A stretch of DNA of 64,000 bases, from contig CBHWDO010000007.1 of NCBI GenBank assembly GCA_966112615.1, forward strand, positions 1 to 64,000, read 5' to 3'. Positions 24,767 to 32,421 of this stretch are shown here, in pieces (positions within the stretch are counted from its first letter, which is position 1; every line of letters starts with the position of its first letter). The position numbers were made by a program, and so were the translations under genes. Origin of the DNA: Flavitalea sp966112615 (GTDB lineage Bacteria > Bacteroidota > Bacteroidia > Chitinophagales > Chitinophagaceae). The notes under the pieces are model-generated. The model did no database searches. It had not been told where the DNA came from and saw only the letters and a list, made by a program, of their open reading frames with translations.

Positions 24767-25438
24767 ATGAAACACAATGACCCCGGAAGGGTTATCAAAG
24801 TGGCCATTGCCGATGACCATACCCTTTTCCGAGCAGGAGTTAGGACTGCTTTATCGGTGAAAAAAGATGTTGAGTTGATTGCGGAAGCCGACAATGGTAT
24901 GCAATTGATGAACCTCCTGAGGCATATCGAGCCAGATGTTATCCTGCTCGACATCCAGATGCCTATTATGGACGGAATTCAAACCCTGCCTGAAATCAAG
25001 AAATTAAGGCCGGAGGCTAAAGTGATCATACTTTCCATGCATAATGATCATTCCATGATCTCTAAACTCATGGAAATAGGTGCGAATTCCTACCTTACCA
25101 AGAATTCCGATTCTGAAACGATCTACCAGGCTATCATAACCTGCTTTGAACAGGAGTTCTTCTTTAATGAACTGACCAATAAAGCCCTTCTTACAGGCCT
25201 CAGGTCCCGCAGAACTGAAACCATCGGCGTACAGGATGCCGAGCTGAGTGAAAAGGAAATCAGGGTACTTAAGCTGATGTGTGATGAAAAGACCACTAAA
25301 GAAATAGCAGACATTGTTGATATCAGCCCCAGAACTGTTGAAGCCATCCGGGATAAGCTCAAATCAAAAACAGGAGCAAAGTCTATGGCAGGTCTGGTAA
25401 TGTATGCCGTTAAGAAAGGTATTCTTGAAGAGAAATAA
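24767..25438 (+). CDS. NarL/LuxR-type response regulator, orphan
   Basis: The 223-residue regulator has a DDH pocket (16-18), Asp62 in LLDIQMPIMDG, LSMHND and YLTKNSD in the receiver domain. The LuxR HTH is LSEKEIRVLKLMCDEKTTKEI with ISPRTVEAIRDKL. No kinase lies on its strand. It closely follows the wording of the regulator at 21057, so the two are probably paralogues. A 280-base gap upstream contains the small unit on the other strand. It ends at a strong terminator. Confidence 0.92.
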   Translation: MKHNDPGRVIKVAIADDHTLFRAGVRTALSVKKDVELIAEADNGMQLMNLLRHIEPDVILLDIQMPIMDGIQTLPEIKKLRPEAKVIILSMHNDHSMISKLMEIGANSYLTKNSDSETIYQAIITCFEQEFFFNELTNKALLTGLRSRRTETIGVQDAELSEKEIRVLKLMCDEKTTKEIADIVDISPRTVEAIRDKLKSKTGAKSMAGLVMYAVKKGILEEK

Positions 25439-25463
25439 AAACTGTTTGTATCATACATTTAGG

Positions 25464-25491
25464 TGGCATCTTTAAAGATGCCATTTTTTTT
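25464..25491 (+). terminator. Intrinsic terminator immediately before an ATG
   Basis: A perfect eight-base stem (tggcatct with agatgcca) with a TTAA loop is followed by eight T. The ATG of the class IV aminotransferase starts one base after the T-run. Confidence 0.88.
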
Positions 25492-26343
25492 ATGTCGAAT
25501 CATTACCTGTTAAACGGAAAAATCTTCTCTCTCGACCAGCCCGGAATTTCTATTGAAAGTCGCGCCCTCCGATATGGCGAGGGTATCTTTGAAACTATTC
25601 GTATGCACCAGGGAAAAATGCCCTTTTTTAAAATGCATATGGAAAGGATGTTTGCAGGAATGGAAACTTTGCAATTAAAACCACCACCTTTTACCGGTCC
25701 TGAAAAAATTCAACAGCAGATCGAATCACTGGTTTCTAAAAATAAATCAGGACAACATGCGCGGGTAAGGATCTCATGCCTGGGCAAAGAAGGAGGCGTG
25801 TGGGACAGAACCGATGCACATGCTGATATCATCATTCAGACATGGTCCCTTCCCGATAATTACAGGGAATTCAATACCAATGGACTTATTGTGGATATAT
25901 GTATGAATGCCAGGAAATCGGCTGATATTTTATCAAATCTTAAATCAAATAATTACCTGCCTTACCTGTATGCAGCAAACGAAGGAAGAAAACTTAAAGT
26001 GAATGACATGTTGTTGTTGAATTATAATGAATACATTGTTGATTCAACTATTGCCAATGTTTTCGTTGTTAAGGATAATATCATACTCACTCCAATGCTG
26101 GAAGACGGGCCAGTTGCAGGTGTTATGCGCAGGTGGATCCTTGAAACATTGAGTGGTGATTTTTCTATCAGGGAACAGCACATTTCAATAAATGATTTAT
26201 TGAATGCAGATGAAGTTTTTCTTACTAATGCAGCATTTGGTTTAAGATGGGTTCAGCGAATAAAAGATAATGAATACGGCAATCTGATGGCACAAAAAAT
26301 ATATCATCAGATATCAAAACATTTCCAGGAAGGAGTTGTTTAG
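25492..26343 (+). CDS. PLP-dependent class IV aminotransferase/lyase
   Basis: The 283-residue protein belongs to fold-type IV PLP enzymes (branched-chain or D-amino-acid aminotransferase, or aminodeoxychorismate lyase). Motifs are LRYGEGIFETIR (about 26-37), the segment around LKSNNYLPYLYA with the Schiff-base lysine (about residue 150), and the phosphate-binding stretch DSTIANVFVV. PabC-like and IlvE-like enzymes cannot be separated by eye; a folate role would fit the folE context 4 kb away, but only weakly. The ATG sits directly after a terminator hairpin, leaving no room for an ordinary leader. No ribosome-binding site is obvious. Confidence 0.82.
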   Translation: MSNHYLLNGKIFSLDQPGISIESRALRYGEGIFETIRMHQGKMPFFKMHMERMFAGMETLQLKPPPFTGPEKIQQQIESLVSKNKSGQHARVRISCLGKEGGVWDRTDAHADIIIQTWSLPDNYREFNTNGLIVDICMNARKSADILSNLKSNNYLPYLYAANEGRKLKVNDMLLLNYNEYIVDSTIANVFVVKDNIILTPMLEDGPVAGVMRRWILETLSGDFSIREQHISINDLLNADEVFLTNAAFGLRWVQRIKDNEYGNLMAQKIYHQISKHFQEGVV

Positions 26344-26375
26344 GTTTTACATTTTTATATGCTGAAACGATCAAC

Positions 26376-27677
26376 ATGTCAGAGTCCATAAATATATTTT
26401 GGTTTAGGAGAGATCTTCGATTAGAAGATAATAGTGGATTGAGTGAAGCACTTGCATCGGGTAAACCGGTATTGCCGATCTTCATTTTTGATACGGAGAT
26501 ATTGGACAGGCTTGAGGATCGGGCGGATAAGCGGGTGAACTTTATCTATAGTGCAGTTAAGGAGTTGAAGTCGCAGTTGGAGAAGAAAGGTTCCGCTATC
26601 AAAGTAATGTATGGCGCACCTGTGAAGGTTTTCACGGATATTATTTCCAATTATAAAGTTGATACCGTATTCACCAATCATGATTATGAGCCTTATGCCA
26701 TAGATCGTGATAATAAGGTGAATGCCTTGTTGCAAAAAAACTCCATCGGGTTTAAAACTTTCAAGGATCATGTGATTTTTGAAAGGCTGGAAGTATCTAA
26801 AGATGATGGCAAACCATACACGGTTTTCACTCCCTACAGCAAACGCTGGAAATCTGTTTTAAGTGAGAAAGACTACCGGTCATGGGTAACCGAAAATAAT
26901 TTTTGGAAGACAGATCCACTTCCATTGATCAGCCTGGAAGAAATGAATTTCATACCAGTTGATATGCAATATCCATCTGATCAATTGAATGAAGAAATTC
27001 TCATAAAGTACCATCAGCAACGAGATATTCCATCAATTGAAGGAACATCAAGAATGGGAGTTCATTTAAGATTCGGAACTGTAGGTGTACGAGAATTGGT
27101 GAGAAGAAGCATGGGGAAAAACGAGACTTATCTTAATGAACTTATATGGAGAGATTTTTATCAGATGATACTTGCCAATTTTCCAAGAGTAGGACAGGGA
27201 TTGAGTTTCAAGCCTGAATATGAAGCTATTCCATGGAGAAATAATGAGACCGAATTTCAAAAATGGTGCAAGGGTGAAACAGGTTATCCTATTGTTGATG
27301 CAGGAATGAGAGAACTGAATGCCTCAGGCTTTATGCATAACCGGGTGAGGATGATCGTTGCTTCTTTTCTAACCAAGCATTTGCTGATTGATTGGAAATG
27401 GGGTGAAGCTTATTTTGCACAAAAGCTTTTGGATTTTGATTTTGCATCAAATAATGGAGGCTGGCAATGGGCTGCCGGAACGGGATGTGATGCTGCTCCT
27501 TATTTCAGAGTATTCAATCCATATCTTCAGACTAAAAAATTCGATCCGCAATTGAAGTATGTCAGGAAATGGGTTCCGGAATTCGAATCATTTGAATATC
27601 CAAAACCCATTGTTGACCATGAATTTGCAAGGAAAAGATGCCTGGAAGTGTATTCGAAAGCTTTAAAGAACAATTAA
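26376..27677 (+). CDS. phrB: Deoxyribodipyrimidine photolyase (class I)
   Basis: The 433-residue flavoprotein repairs UV pyrimidine dimers using light. The N-terminal alpha/beta domain starts IFWFRRDLRLEDN (about 6-18). The FAD-binding helical domain has LRFGTVGVRELV, WRDFYQMIL, DAGMRELNASGFMHNRVRM (in two parts), the tryptophan-rich DWKWGEAYFAQKLLD and NNGGWQWAAGTGCDA. The order and length fit class I CPD photolyase; a cryptochrome role is possible. It overlaps the convergent mqnD stop by four bases. Confidence 0.95.
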   Translation: MSESINIFWFRRDLRLEDNSGLSEALASGKPVLPIFIFDTEILDRLEDRADKRVNFIYSAVKELKSQLEKKGSAIKVMYGAPVKVFTDIISNYKVDTVFTNHDYEPYAIDRDNKVNALLQKNSIGFKTFKDHVIFERLEVSKDDGKPYTVFTPYSKRWKSVLSEKDYRSWVTENNFWKTDPLPLISLEEMNFIPVDMQYPSDQLNEEILIKYHQQRDIPSIEGTSRMGVHLRFGTVGVRELVRRSMGKNETYLNELIWRDFYQMILANFPRVGQGLSFKPEYEAIPWRNNETEFQKWCKGETGYPIVDAGMRELNASGFMHNRVRMIVASFLTKHLLIDWKWGEAYFAQKLLDFDFASNNGGWQWAAGTGCDAAPYFRVFNPYLQTKKFDPQLKYVRKWVPEFESFEYPKPIVDHEFARKRCLEVYSKALKNN

Positions 27678-28525
27678 ACGTAAAGCTTATCAAAATCAAC
27701 AGGTATCTTATTGATAGAAGAATGAACAGTGATGAATTTTTCAACGGCCTTCTTTCCTTCTGTCCCTAATTCAAAACTAAAATCATTCACATAAAGATCA
27801 ATGTGCTGACGCATCACAGCTTCTTCCATTTCACGTGCATTGTCCTTTACAAAATCACTTAACGAAGGATAGTGTTGCCTGGAGTAGGAAAGACTTTCCT
27901 GTATAAGCGCTTCTACTGTTTTTAAAATTTCTATGTCAATTGATCGCTTTCCAATAATGCATCCTAATGGAATGGGTAGCCCTGTTTGATTTTCCCAAAC
28001 TTCCCCAAGATCTGCAAGCTTTATAAGTCCTTTTTCTGTATAGGTAAAACGGTTCTCGTGTATTATGACTCCCAATTTATAAGTTTCAATATCGTTGGTC
28101 GACAGATCAGTGGAAAGAACATATTGCTCAATTTCATCGTAACGTAAAAACACTTTATGAATAGCTTCAGGAAATGCCAGAGAGAACAAAACATTTGCTG
28201 TGGTGTTTTGTCCGGGTACTGCTACGGTACAGGATTTCACAGCAGCATGCGGAATATCTTTCTTTGAAATAAGGAGTGGACCAACACCTTTTCCCAATGC
28301 TCCACCTGGTTCAAGTGCATAGTATTTATCAGCAACCAATGGGAGTGTTGCATAACTGATCTTAGAAAGATCGAGTCTTGCTGTTTGAGACCATTCATTG
28401 AGTGTTTGTACATCTTCCAGTACAGGTTCAAATTCGATTCCACGAGTATCAATTTTTTTATTGATAAGTGCATCGAAGATGAATGTATCATTTGGGCAAG
28501 GTGAAATTCCTATGGTAAATTTCAT
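27674..28525 (-). CDS. mqnD: 1,4-dihydroxy-6-naphthoate synthase MqnD
   Basis: The 283-residue protein starts KFTIGISPCPNDTFIFDALI, the strong MqnD signature, and follows the periplasmic-binding-protein-like fold used for the reaction on cyclic dehypoxanthinyl futalosine. GQNTTANVLF and GVIIHENRFTYTEKGL are also typical. It acts in the futalosine menaquinone pathway. Its partner mqnB starts four bases upstream of its own start, forming an operon. The gene overlaps the photolyase stop by four bases. Confidence 0.93.
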   Translation of the reverse strand: MKFTIGISPCPNDTFIFDALINKKIDTRGIEFEPVLEDVQTLNEWSQTARLDLSKISYATLPLVADKYYALEPGGALGKGVGPLLISKKDIPHAAVKSCTVAVPGQNTTANVLFSLAFPEAIHKVFLRYDEIEQYVLSTDLSTNDIETYKLGVIIHENRFTYTEKGLIKLADLGEVWENQTGLPIPLGCIIGKRSIDIEILKTVEALIQESLSYSRQHYPSLSDFVKDNAREMEEAVMRQHIDLYVNDFSFELGTEGKKAVEKFITVHSSINKIPVDFDKLYV

Positions 28526-28529
28526 ATTG

Positions 28530-29183
28530 TTACTTTGATATGATAGAAGTTATGACCTTTTCAGCTACGGCATTAAGGTTTTTCACAGCAAGCTGTATAT
28601 CCCATTTAGCCTTGTTGCGTTGACCGATAGTATTTGAGACAGCACGTAAATGAATAAAGGGAATTTTTTCTTTCAGACAAACAAAATGAACTGCTGCGCC
28701 TTCCATCGATTCAACATCGGGATGATATTTTTTAACCATTGATAGAATATGAACCGGGTCGGTTGTAACCTGGTTAACTGTTACTGCAGTTCCTTTCTGC
28801 AGGGTGTCGATCAAAGGCATAGGGAAATCATTATGCAGGAAACCTTCCTCGTATGGATCTGAATTTTTGTCGAGCAGTTTCATGTCAAACAGATCTTTCC
28901 ATTCATTGTTTTCACGAACTCCGAGATCTGCTGTTACATCTTTATGAATAAAATAAACTTCTCCCGGCGGCTCAATCGGATCAAAACTGCCACCAATTCC
29001 TGCCAGGATCACGAAATCGGGGCGTTGACGGTTTATCTCTGCAGTGAGTTCATAAGCAGTATGCATGGCTCCGATCCCCGTGATAAGGGTATCTACTGAG
29101 TGGCCTGGGATGGTTAGGTCAGGTAATTTGTTGATGAGGGGTTGAATTTCAAGGCTTGTGGCGGCGCATAAAAGGATTCGCAT
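28530..29183 (-). CDS. mqnB: Futalosine hydrolase MqnB
   Basis: The 217-residue protein is a nucleoside phosphorylase-fold hydrolase that frees hypoxanthine from futalosine. I start at the ATG at 29183 (MRILLCAATSLEIQ), since upstream residues in the open frame overlap the divergent PTPS gene and lack similarity to the family. Key strands are LITGIGAMHTAYEL, ILAGIGGSFDP and SMEGAAVHFVC. It forms an operon with mqnD. MqnA, MqnC and MqnE are not in this window. Confidence 0.9.
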   Translation of the reverse strand: MRILLCAATSLEIQPLINKLPDLTIPGHSVDTLITGIGAMHTAYELTAEINRQRPDFVILAGIGGSFDPIEPPGEVYFIHKDVTADLGVRENNEWKDLFDMKLLDKNSDPYEEGFLHNDFPMPLIDTLQKGTAVTVNQVTTDPVHILSMVKKYHPDVESMEGAAVHFVCLKEKIPFIHLRAVSNTIGQRNKAKWDIQLAVKNLNAVAEKVITSIISK

Positions 29184-29237
29184 GGGTGCAATTTCCGTGA
29201 TTTCTGTATGTTTTACAATAATTCCCCTGTAAGAGGT

Positions 29238-29245
29238 TAACTTTG
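29238..29245 (+). promoter_or_regulatory. Candidate -7 element of the PTPS pair
   Basis: TAACTTTG matches TAnnTTTG and lies 19 bases before the ATG at 29265. The -33 box is imperfect (TTTA, 22 bases upstream). Confidence 0.5.
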
Positions 29246-29264
29246 CGAAAATTTTGAGAGAGGA

Positions 29265-29672
29265 ATGGTTTACCTGACAAGAGTTGAGCATTTTAATGCC
29301 GCGCATAAATTATACAACCCATCCTGGAGCAGAGAGCAGAATGAGGCTGTTTTTGGTGTTTGTGCCAATGAGAACTGGCATGGGCATAATTATGAACTTT
29401 ATGTGACGGTAAAAGGTGAACCGCATCCTGATACCGGATTTTTATACGATGTAAAGAAGTTGAGCAAGATCATCCAGGAGCATGTGGTCGATAAACTGGA
29501 TCATAAGAACCTGAATATGGATGTTCCTTTTATGAAGGATAAGATGTGTTCAACTGAAAATCTGGCTATTGCCATATGGAATCAATTAGCACCACATATT
29601 CCTGAAGGCATAGCATTACATTGTATCAAACTCTATGAGACTCCACGTATTTATGTTGAATACTTTGGATAA
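29265..29672 (+). CDS. 6-pyruvoyl-tetrahydropterin synthase/QueD-family enzyme, copy 1
   Basis: The 135-residue protein is in the PTPS/QueD family. Zinc ligands are His in VEHFNAAHKL and both in WHGHNYEL. The cysteine-to-HGH spacing reads C-A-N-E-N-W-H-G-H, matching animal PTPS (C-x5-HGH) and not bacterial QueD (C-x3-HGH). The C-terminal glutamate region (LYETPRIYVEY) is present. Family members make BH4, biopterin or 7-deazaguanine precursors. A second copy follows 70 bases on, and folE after that, so the set probably converts dihydroneopterin triphosphate. Which branch is unclear. Confidence 0.87.
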   Translation: MVYLTRVEHFNAAHKLYNPSWSREQNEAVFGVCANENWHGHNYELYVTVKGEPHPDTGFLYDVKKLSKIIQEHVVDKLDHKNLNMDVPFMKDKMCSTENLAIAIWNQLAPHIPEGIALHCIKLYETPRIYVEYFG

Positions 29673-29741
29673 TATTCAATTGTTCTGAACAAATAGAATC
29701 TGCTGCTGTTAATCCAGTGCATTTTCTGTACATTTCAACAT

Positions 29742-30155
29742 ATGGGAAGACGAGTAGCAGTATTCAGGAAGGAGCATTTCAACTCTGCACACAGGTTGTA
29801 TAACAAGGATTGGTCGGCAGAGCAGAATGACCGGGTATTCGGGAAATGTAATAATCCAAACTTCCACGGGCACAACTATGAACTGGTTGTGAAGGTTGTT
29901 GGAGAGCCTGATCCTGTTACCGGATATGTTATGGACATGAAAGTGTTGAGTGATCTGATCAGGGACAAAGTGCTGGTGCATTTTGATCATAAGAACCTGA
30001 ATCTCGACACAATTTATTTCAGGGAGTTGAATCCAACTGCAGAAAACATTTGCCTGGTTATTTATGATATTCTGAGGGCAGAGATCGATCAGCAGTTCGA
30101 CCTCCAGATCAGGTTGTATGAAACTGAAAGGAATTTCGTTGAGTATCCGGCCTGA
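29742..30155 (+). CDS. 6-pyruvoyl-tetrahydropterin synthase/QueD-family enzyme, copy 2
   Basis: The 137-residue paralogue has the same landmarks: EHFNSAHRLY, VFGKCNNPNFHGHNYEL (C-x5-HGH) and DHKNLNLD, with the YETERNFVEY end. Identity to copy 1 is moderate by eye (many matched motifs, different surface), so the pair is an old duplication with possible division of labour. FolE follows 32 bases later, suggesting an operon from GTP to pterin. Confidence 0.87.
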   Translation: MGRRVAVFRKEHFNSAHRLYNKDWSAEQNDRVFGKCNNPNFHGHNYELVVKVVGEPDPVTGYVMDMKVLSDLIRDKVLVHFDHKNLNLDTIYFRELNPTAENICLVIYDILRAEIDQQFDLQIRLYETERNFVEYPA

Positions 30156-30186
30156 TCAACTTTTCGTAATTATTAAAAACCCGAAA

Positions 30187-30783
30187 ATGTCTTATTCAAA
30201 AGTCGAACAGTTTGATGCTGTTATCAAAGATGGCCTCACTGAAAATTACCGTGAAGTTTTAAAGCAATTAGGTGAAGATGCTGACCGGGAAGGGTTATTG
30301 AAAACACCTGAACGTGTTGCAAAGGCAATGCTTTACATGACACAGGGTTATCATATGGATGCAAAAGCTATCCTGGATTCCGCCAAGTTTCATGAAGATG
30401 TAAGCGAGATGATCATTGTGAAGGATATTGAACTGTACAGCATGTGTGAGCACCATATGCTGCCATTCTTTGGAAAGGCTCATGTGGCTTACATTCCAAA
30501 TGGATACATCACGGGCCTGAGCAAGATTGCAAGGGTGGTTGATGTATTTGCAAGAAGATTGCAGGTGCAGGAGAGATTAACTACTCAAATACTCCAGGCA
30601 ATTAAAGAATCGCTGAATCCATTGGGCGTAGCTGTTGTGATTGAAGCTTCACATTTATGTATGATGATGCGCGGAGTGCAAAAGCAAAATTCTGTAACCA
30701 CTACTTCTGCTTTCTTTGGTGAATTTGAAAAGGCAGAGACAAGGAGCGAATTCACAAAACTGATATCTTCCAGGTTGCACTAA
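30187..30783 (+). CDS. folE: GTP cyclohydrolase I FolE
   Basis: The 198-residue protein opens GTP to dihydroneopterin triphosphate, first step of folate, biopterin and 7-deazaguanine pathways. I start at the ATG at 30187 (MSYSKVEQF); the frame upstream overlaps the PTPS gene. Zinc ligands are Cys87 and His90 in SMCEHHMLPF and the Cys of SHLCMMMRG (about 158). The motif GLSKIARVVDVFARRLQVQE is typical. It closes the PTPS group and has its own terminator. Confidence 0.96.
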   Translation: MSYSKVEQFDAVIKDGLTENYREVLKQLGEDADREGLLKTPERVAKAMLYMTQGYHMDAKAILDSAKFHEDVSEMIIVKDIELYSMCEHHMLPFFGKAHVAYIPNGYITGLSKIARVVDVFARRLQVQERLTTQILQAIKESLNPLGVAVVIEASHLCMMMRGVQKQNSVTTTSAFFGEFEKAETRSEFTKLISSRLH

Positions 30784-30807
30784 GAAAAATAATGTTTGAT
30801 ATTGTAA

Positions 30808-30842
30808 ATGGATCATGCAATTTTGCATGATCCATTTTTATT
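30808..30842 (+). terminator. Intrinsic terminator of the PTPS-folE group
   Basis: A perfect 12-base stem (atggatcatgca with tgcatgatccat) closes an ATTT loop; T-rich sequence follows. It lies 24 bases past the folE stop and just before fabD. Confidence 0.88.
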
Positions 30843-30855
30843 TAGATAACATCAT

Positions 30856-31746
30856 ATGAAACACGCATATATTTTTCCAGGCCAGGGATCCCAGTTTGCA
30901 GGGATGGGTAAAACCCAGTACGAACAAAGCGAATCAGCAAAGCAATTGTTTGAAAAAGCAAATGAGATTCTTGGTTTCAGAATTTCAGATATCATGTTCA
31001 ATGGAACTGATGAAGAATTGAAGCAGACAAAAGTTACGCAGCCTGCGGTATTCATTCATTCAGTTGTTGCTTACCTCGGTATTGAAGGTGCAAAACCGGA
31101 TATGGTTGCGGGTCATTCGCTTGGCGAATTTTCAGCGCTTGTTGCAAATAAGGTTTTGACATTTGATGATGCATTGAAACTTGTTTCCATTCGTGCGCAG
31201 GCAATGCAAAGAGCTTGTGAGATCAATCCCTCTACCATGGCTGCAGTGCTTGCTTTATCTGATGAGAAAGTTGAAGAGATCTGTGCAGAAGTGACCAAAG
31301 AAACCGGTGAGGTTGTGGTAGCAGCAAACTATAATTGTCCGGGTCAGTTGGTGATCAGTGGATCGATCAAAGGAATTGAGATCGCATGTGAAAGGATGAA
31401 AGCTGCAGGGGCAAAAAGAGCATTGGTATTGCCGGTGGGTGGTGCATTTCATTCTCCTTTAATGGAGCCGGCAAAGGAGGAATTGAAAGCTGCTATTGAA
31501 TCAACCGTGTTCAGCGATCCGATCTGCCCTGTATACCAGAATGTTGTTGCGAAAGCGGTATCAGATAAAGAAGAGATCAAAAGAAATCTTGTAGAGCAAT
31601 TGACCGGTGCGGTAAGATGGACGCAATGTGTAAATGCGATGGTGGCTGATGGAGCAACTCAATTTACCGAAGTGGGTCCTGGTAAGGTTCTGCAGGGATT
31701 GGTGGGGAAGATTTGGAAGGAGGCGGTGGTTGGAGGGGTTTCGTGA
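30856..31746 (+). CDS. fabD: Malonyl-CoA:ACP transacylase FabD
   Basis: The 296-residue protein loads malonyl groups on acyl carrier protein. Nucleophile Ser is in the GHSLGEFSAL motif (about residue 90), the Gln/Gly loop PGQGSQFAGMG near the N-terminus, and the second catalytic His is in the GGAFHSPLM segment. The C-terminal part around VKIW is unusually G-rich at DNA level and leads into a repeat array. No fab neighbours adjoin it; fabH is 3 kb away on the other strand. Confidence 0.95.
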   Translation: MKHAYIFPGQGSQFAGMGKTQYEQSESAKQLFEKANEILGFRISDIMFNGTDEELKQTKVTQPAVFIHSVVAYLGIEGAKPDMVAGHSLGEFSALVANKVLTFDDALKLVSIRAQAMQRACEINPSTMAAVLALSDEKVEEICAEVTKETGEVVVAANYNCPGQLVISGSIKGIEIACERMKAAGAKRALVLPVGGAFHSPLMEPAKEELKAAIESTVFSDPICPVYQNVVAKAVSDKEEIKRNLVEQLTGAVRWTQCVNAMVADGATQFTEVGPGKVLQGLVGKIWKEAVVGGVS

Positions 31747-31918
31747 GGGAGACACGGAGAGGTGGAGACTTGGAGACGGGGAAGACATGAAAGACATGGA
31801 ATACACGGAATACACGGAATACACGGAAGACATAGAATAAAAACAGCCACTTCATTAGTGGCTATTTTTATTAAGTAATTAGGGTGATCTGATTTTCGAT
31901 TACCGATTTCCGATTTAC
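31747..31918. repeat. Low-complexity tandem repeats (GGAATACAC and GATTTCC types)
   Basis: Right after the fabD stop come GTGGAGA-like units, then nine-base GGAATACAC units at 31798-31828. After a terminator follow GATTACC/GATTTCC units at about 31896-31917. Compared with 105-236 the same two types are present in inverse order and orientation. A bidirectional terminator lies between them. Confidence 0.75.
31839..31870. terminator. Bidirectional terminator between fabD and GNAT genes
   Basis: A seven-base stem (agccact with agtggct) and a five-base loop are flanked by A-runs and T-runs on either side, so it can stop transcripts from both directions. It lies between convergent genes. Confidence 0.82.
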
Positions 31919-31933
31919 ATTATCCAGTTACCC

Positions 31934-32404
31934 TTAAACGAAAATTGAACAATTCACCCATTCATTATCAAAGCTGGCGTTGTACTTTTTATAGAAGTTG
32001 ATTGCGGGTTCGTTCCATTCAAGTACCTGCCATACAATACCATGAAGTTTGCGGTGTTTGGTTTCTTCAATTAGTTGATCGAAGAGTAATTTGCCAACAC
32101 CATGTCCACGGTAATCCTGAGTAACGATGATATCTTCAAGATACATGCGTTGTCCTTTCCAGGTGCTGTACCGGATATAGTATAGAGCAAAGCCTACAAT
32201 ATATTCGCGGTCTGATTCAACGGGGTGGGGTACGGTGGCGACAAATGCCCACCATACAGGATGCTCTCCAAAACCGCTTTCCATGAAATGTTCAAGTGTT
32301 ACCGTTACTTCCTGCGGGGCTTTTTCATATTCTGCAAGTTCATCAATCAACTCAAGCAGTCGCTGACAGTCTTCCTTAACGGCTCTCCTAATACTTATCT
32401 TCAT
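31934..32404 (-). CDS. GNAT-family N-acetyltransferase
   Basis: The 156-residue protein carries the GNAT fold. The acetyl-CoA pyrophosphate loop is QDYRGHGVGKLL (about 98-110), preceded by the strand with MYLEDIIV. A C-terminal NFYKKYNA segment matches the alpha4 end. The pattern resembles diamine (spermidine/spermine-like) acetyltransferases (the SAT1 type with an FALYYIRYSTWKG strand), but the acceptor is not proven. It sits upstream of the divergent repeat array and 17 bases after the gene for the PLP lyase, so the two may form an operon. Confidence 0.88.
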   Translation of the reverse strand: MKISIRRAVKEDCQRLLELIDELAEYEKAPQEVTVTLEHFMESGFGEHPVWWAFVATVPHPVESDREYIVGFALYYIRYSTWKGQRMYLEDIIVTQDYRGHGVGKLLFDQLIEETKHRKLHGIVWQVLEWNEPAINFYKKYNASFDNEWVNCSIFV

Positions 32405-32421
32405 ACAAAATAGTTTAGGTG

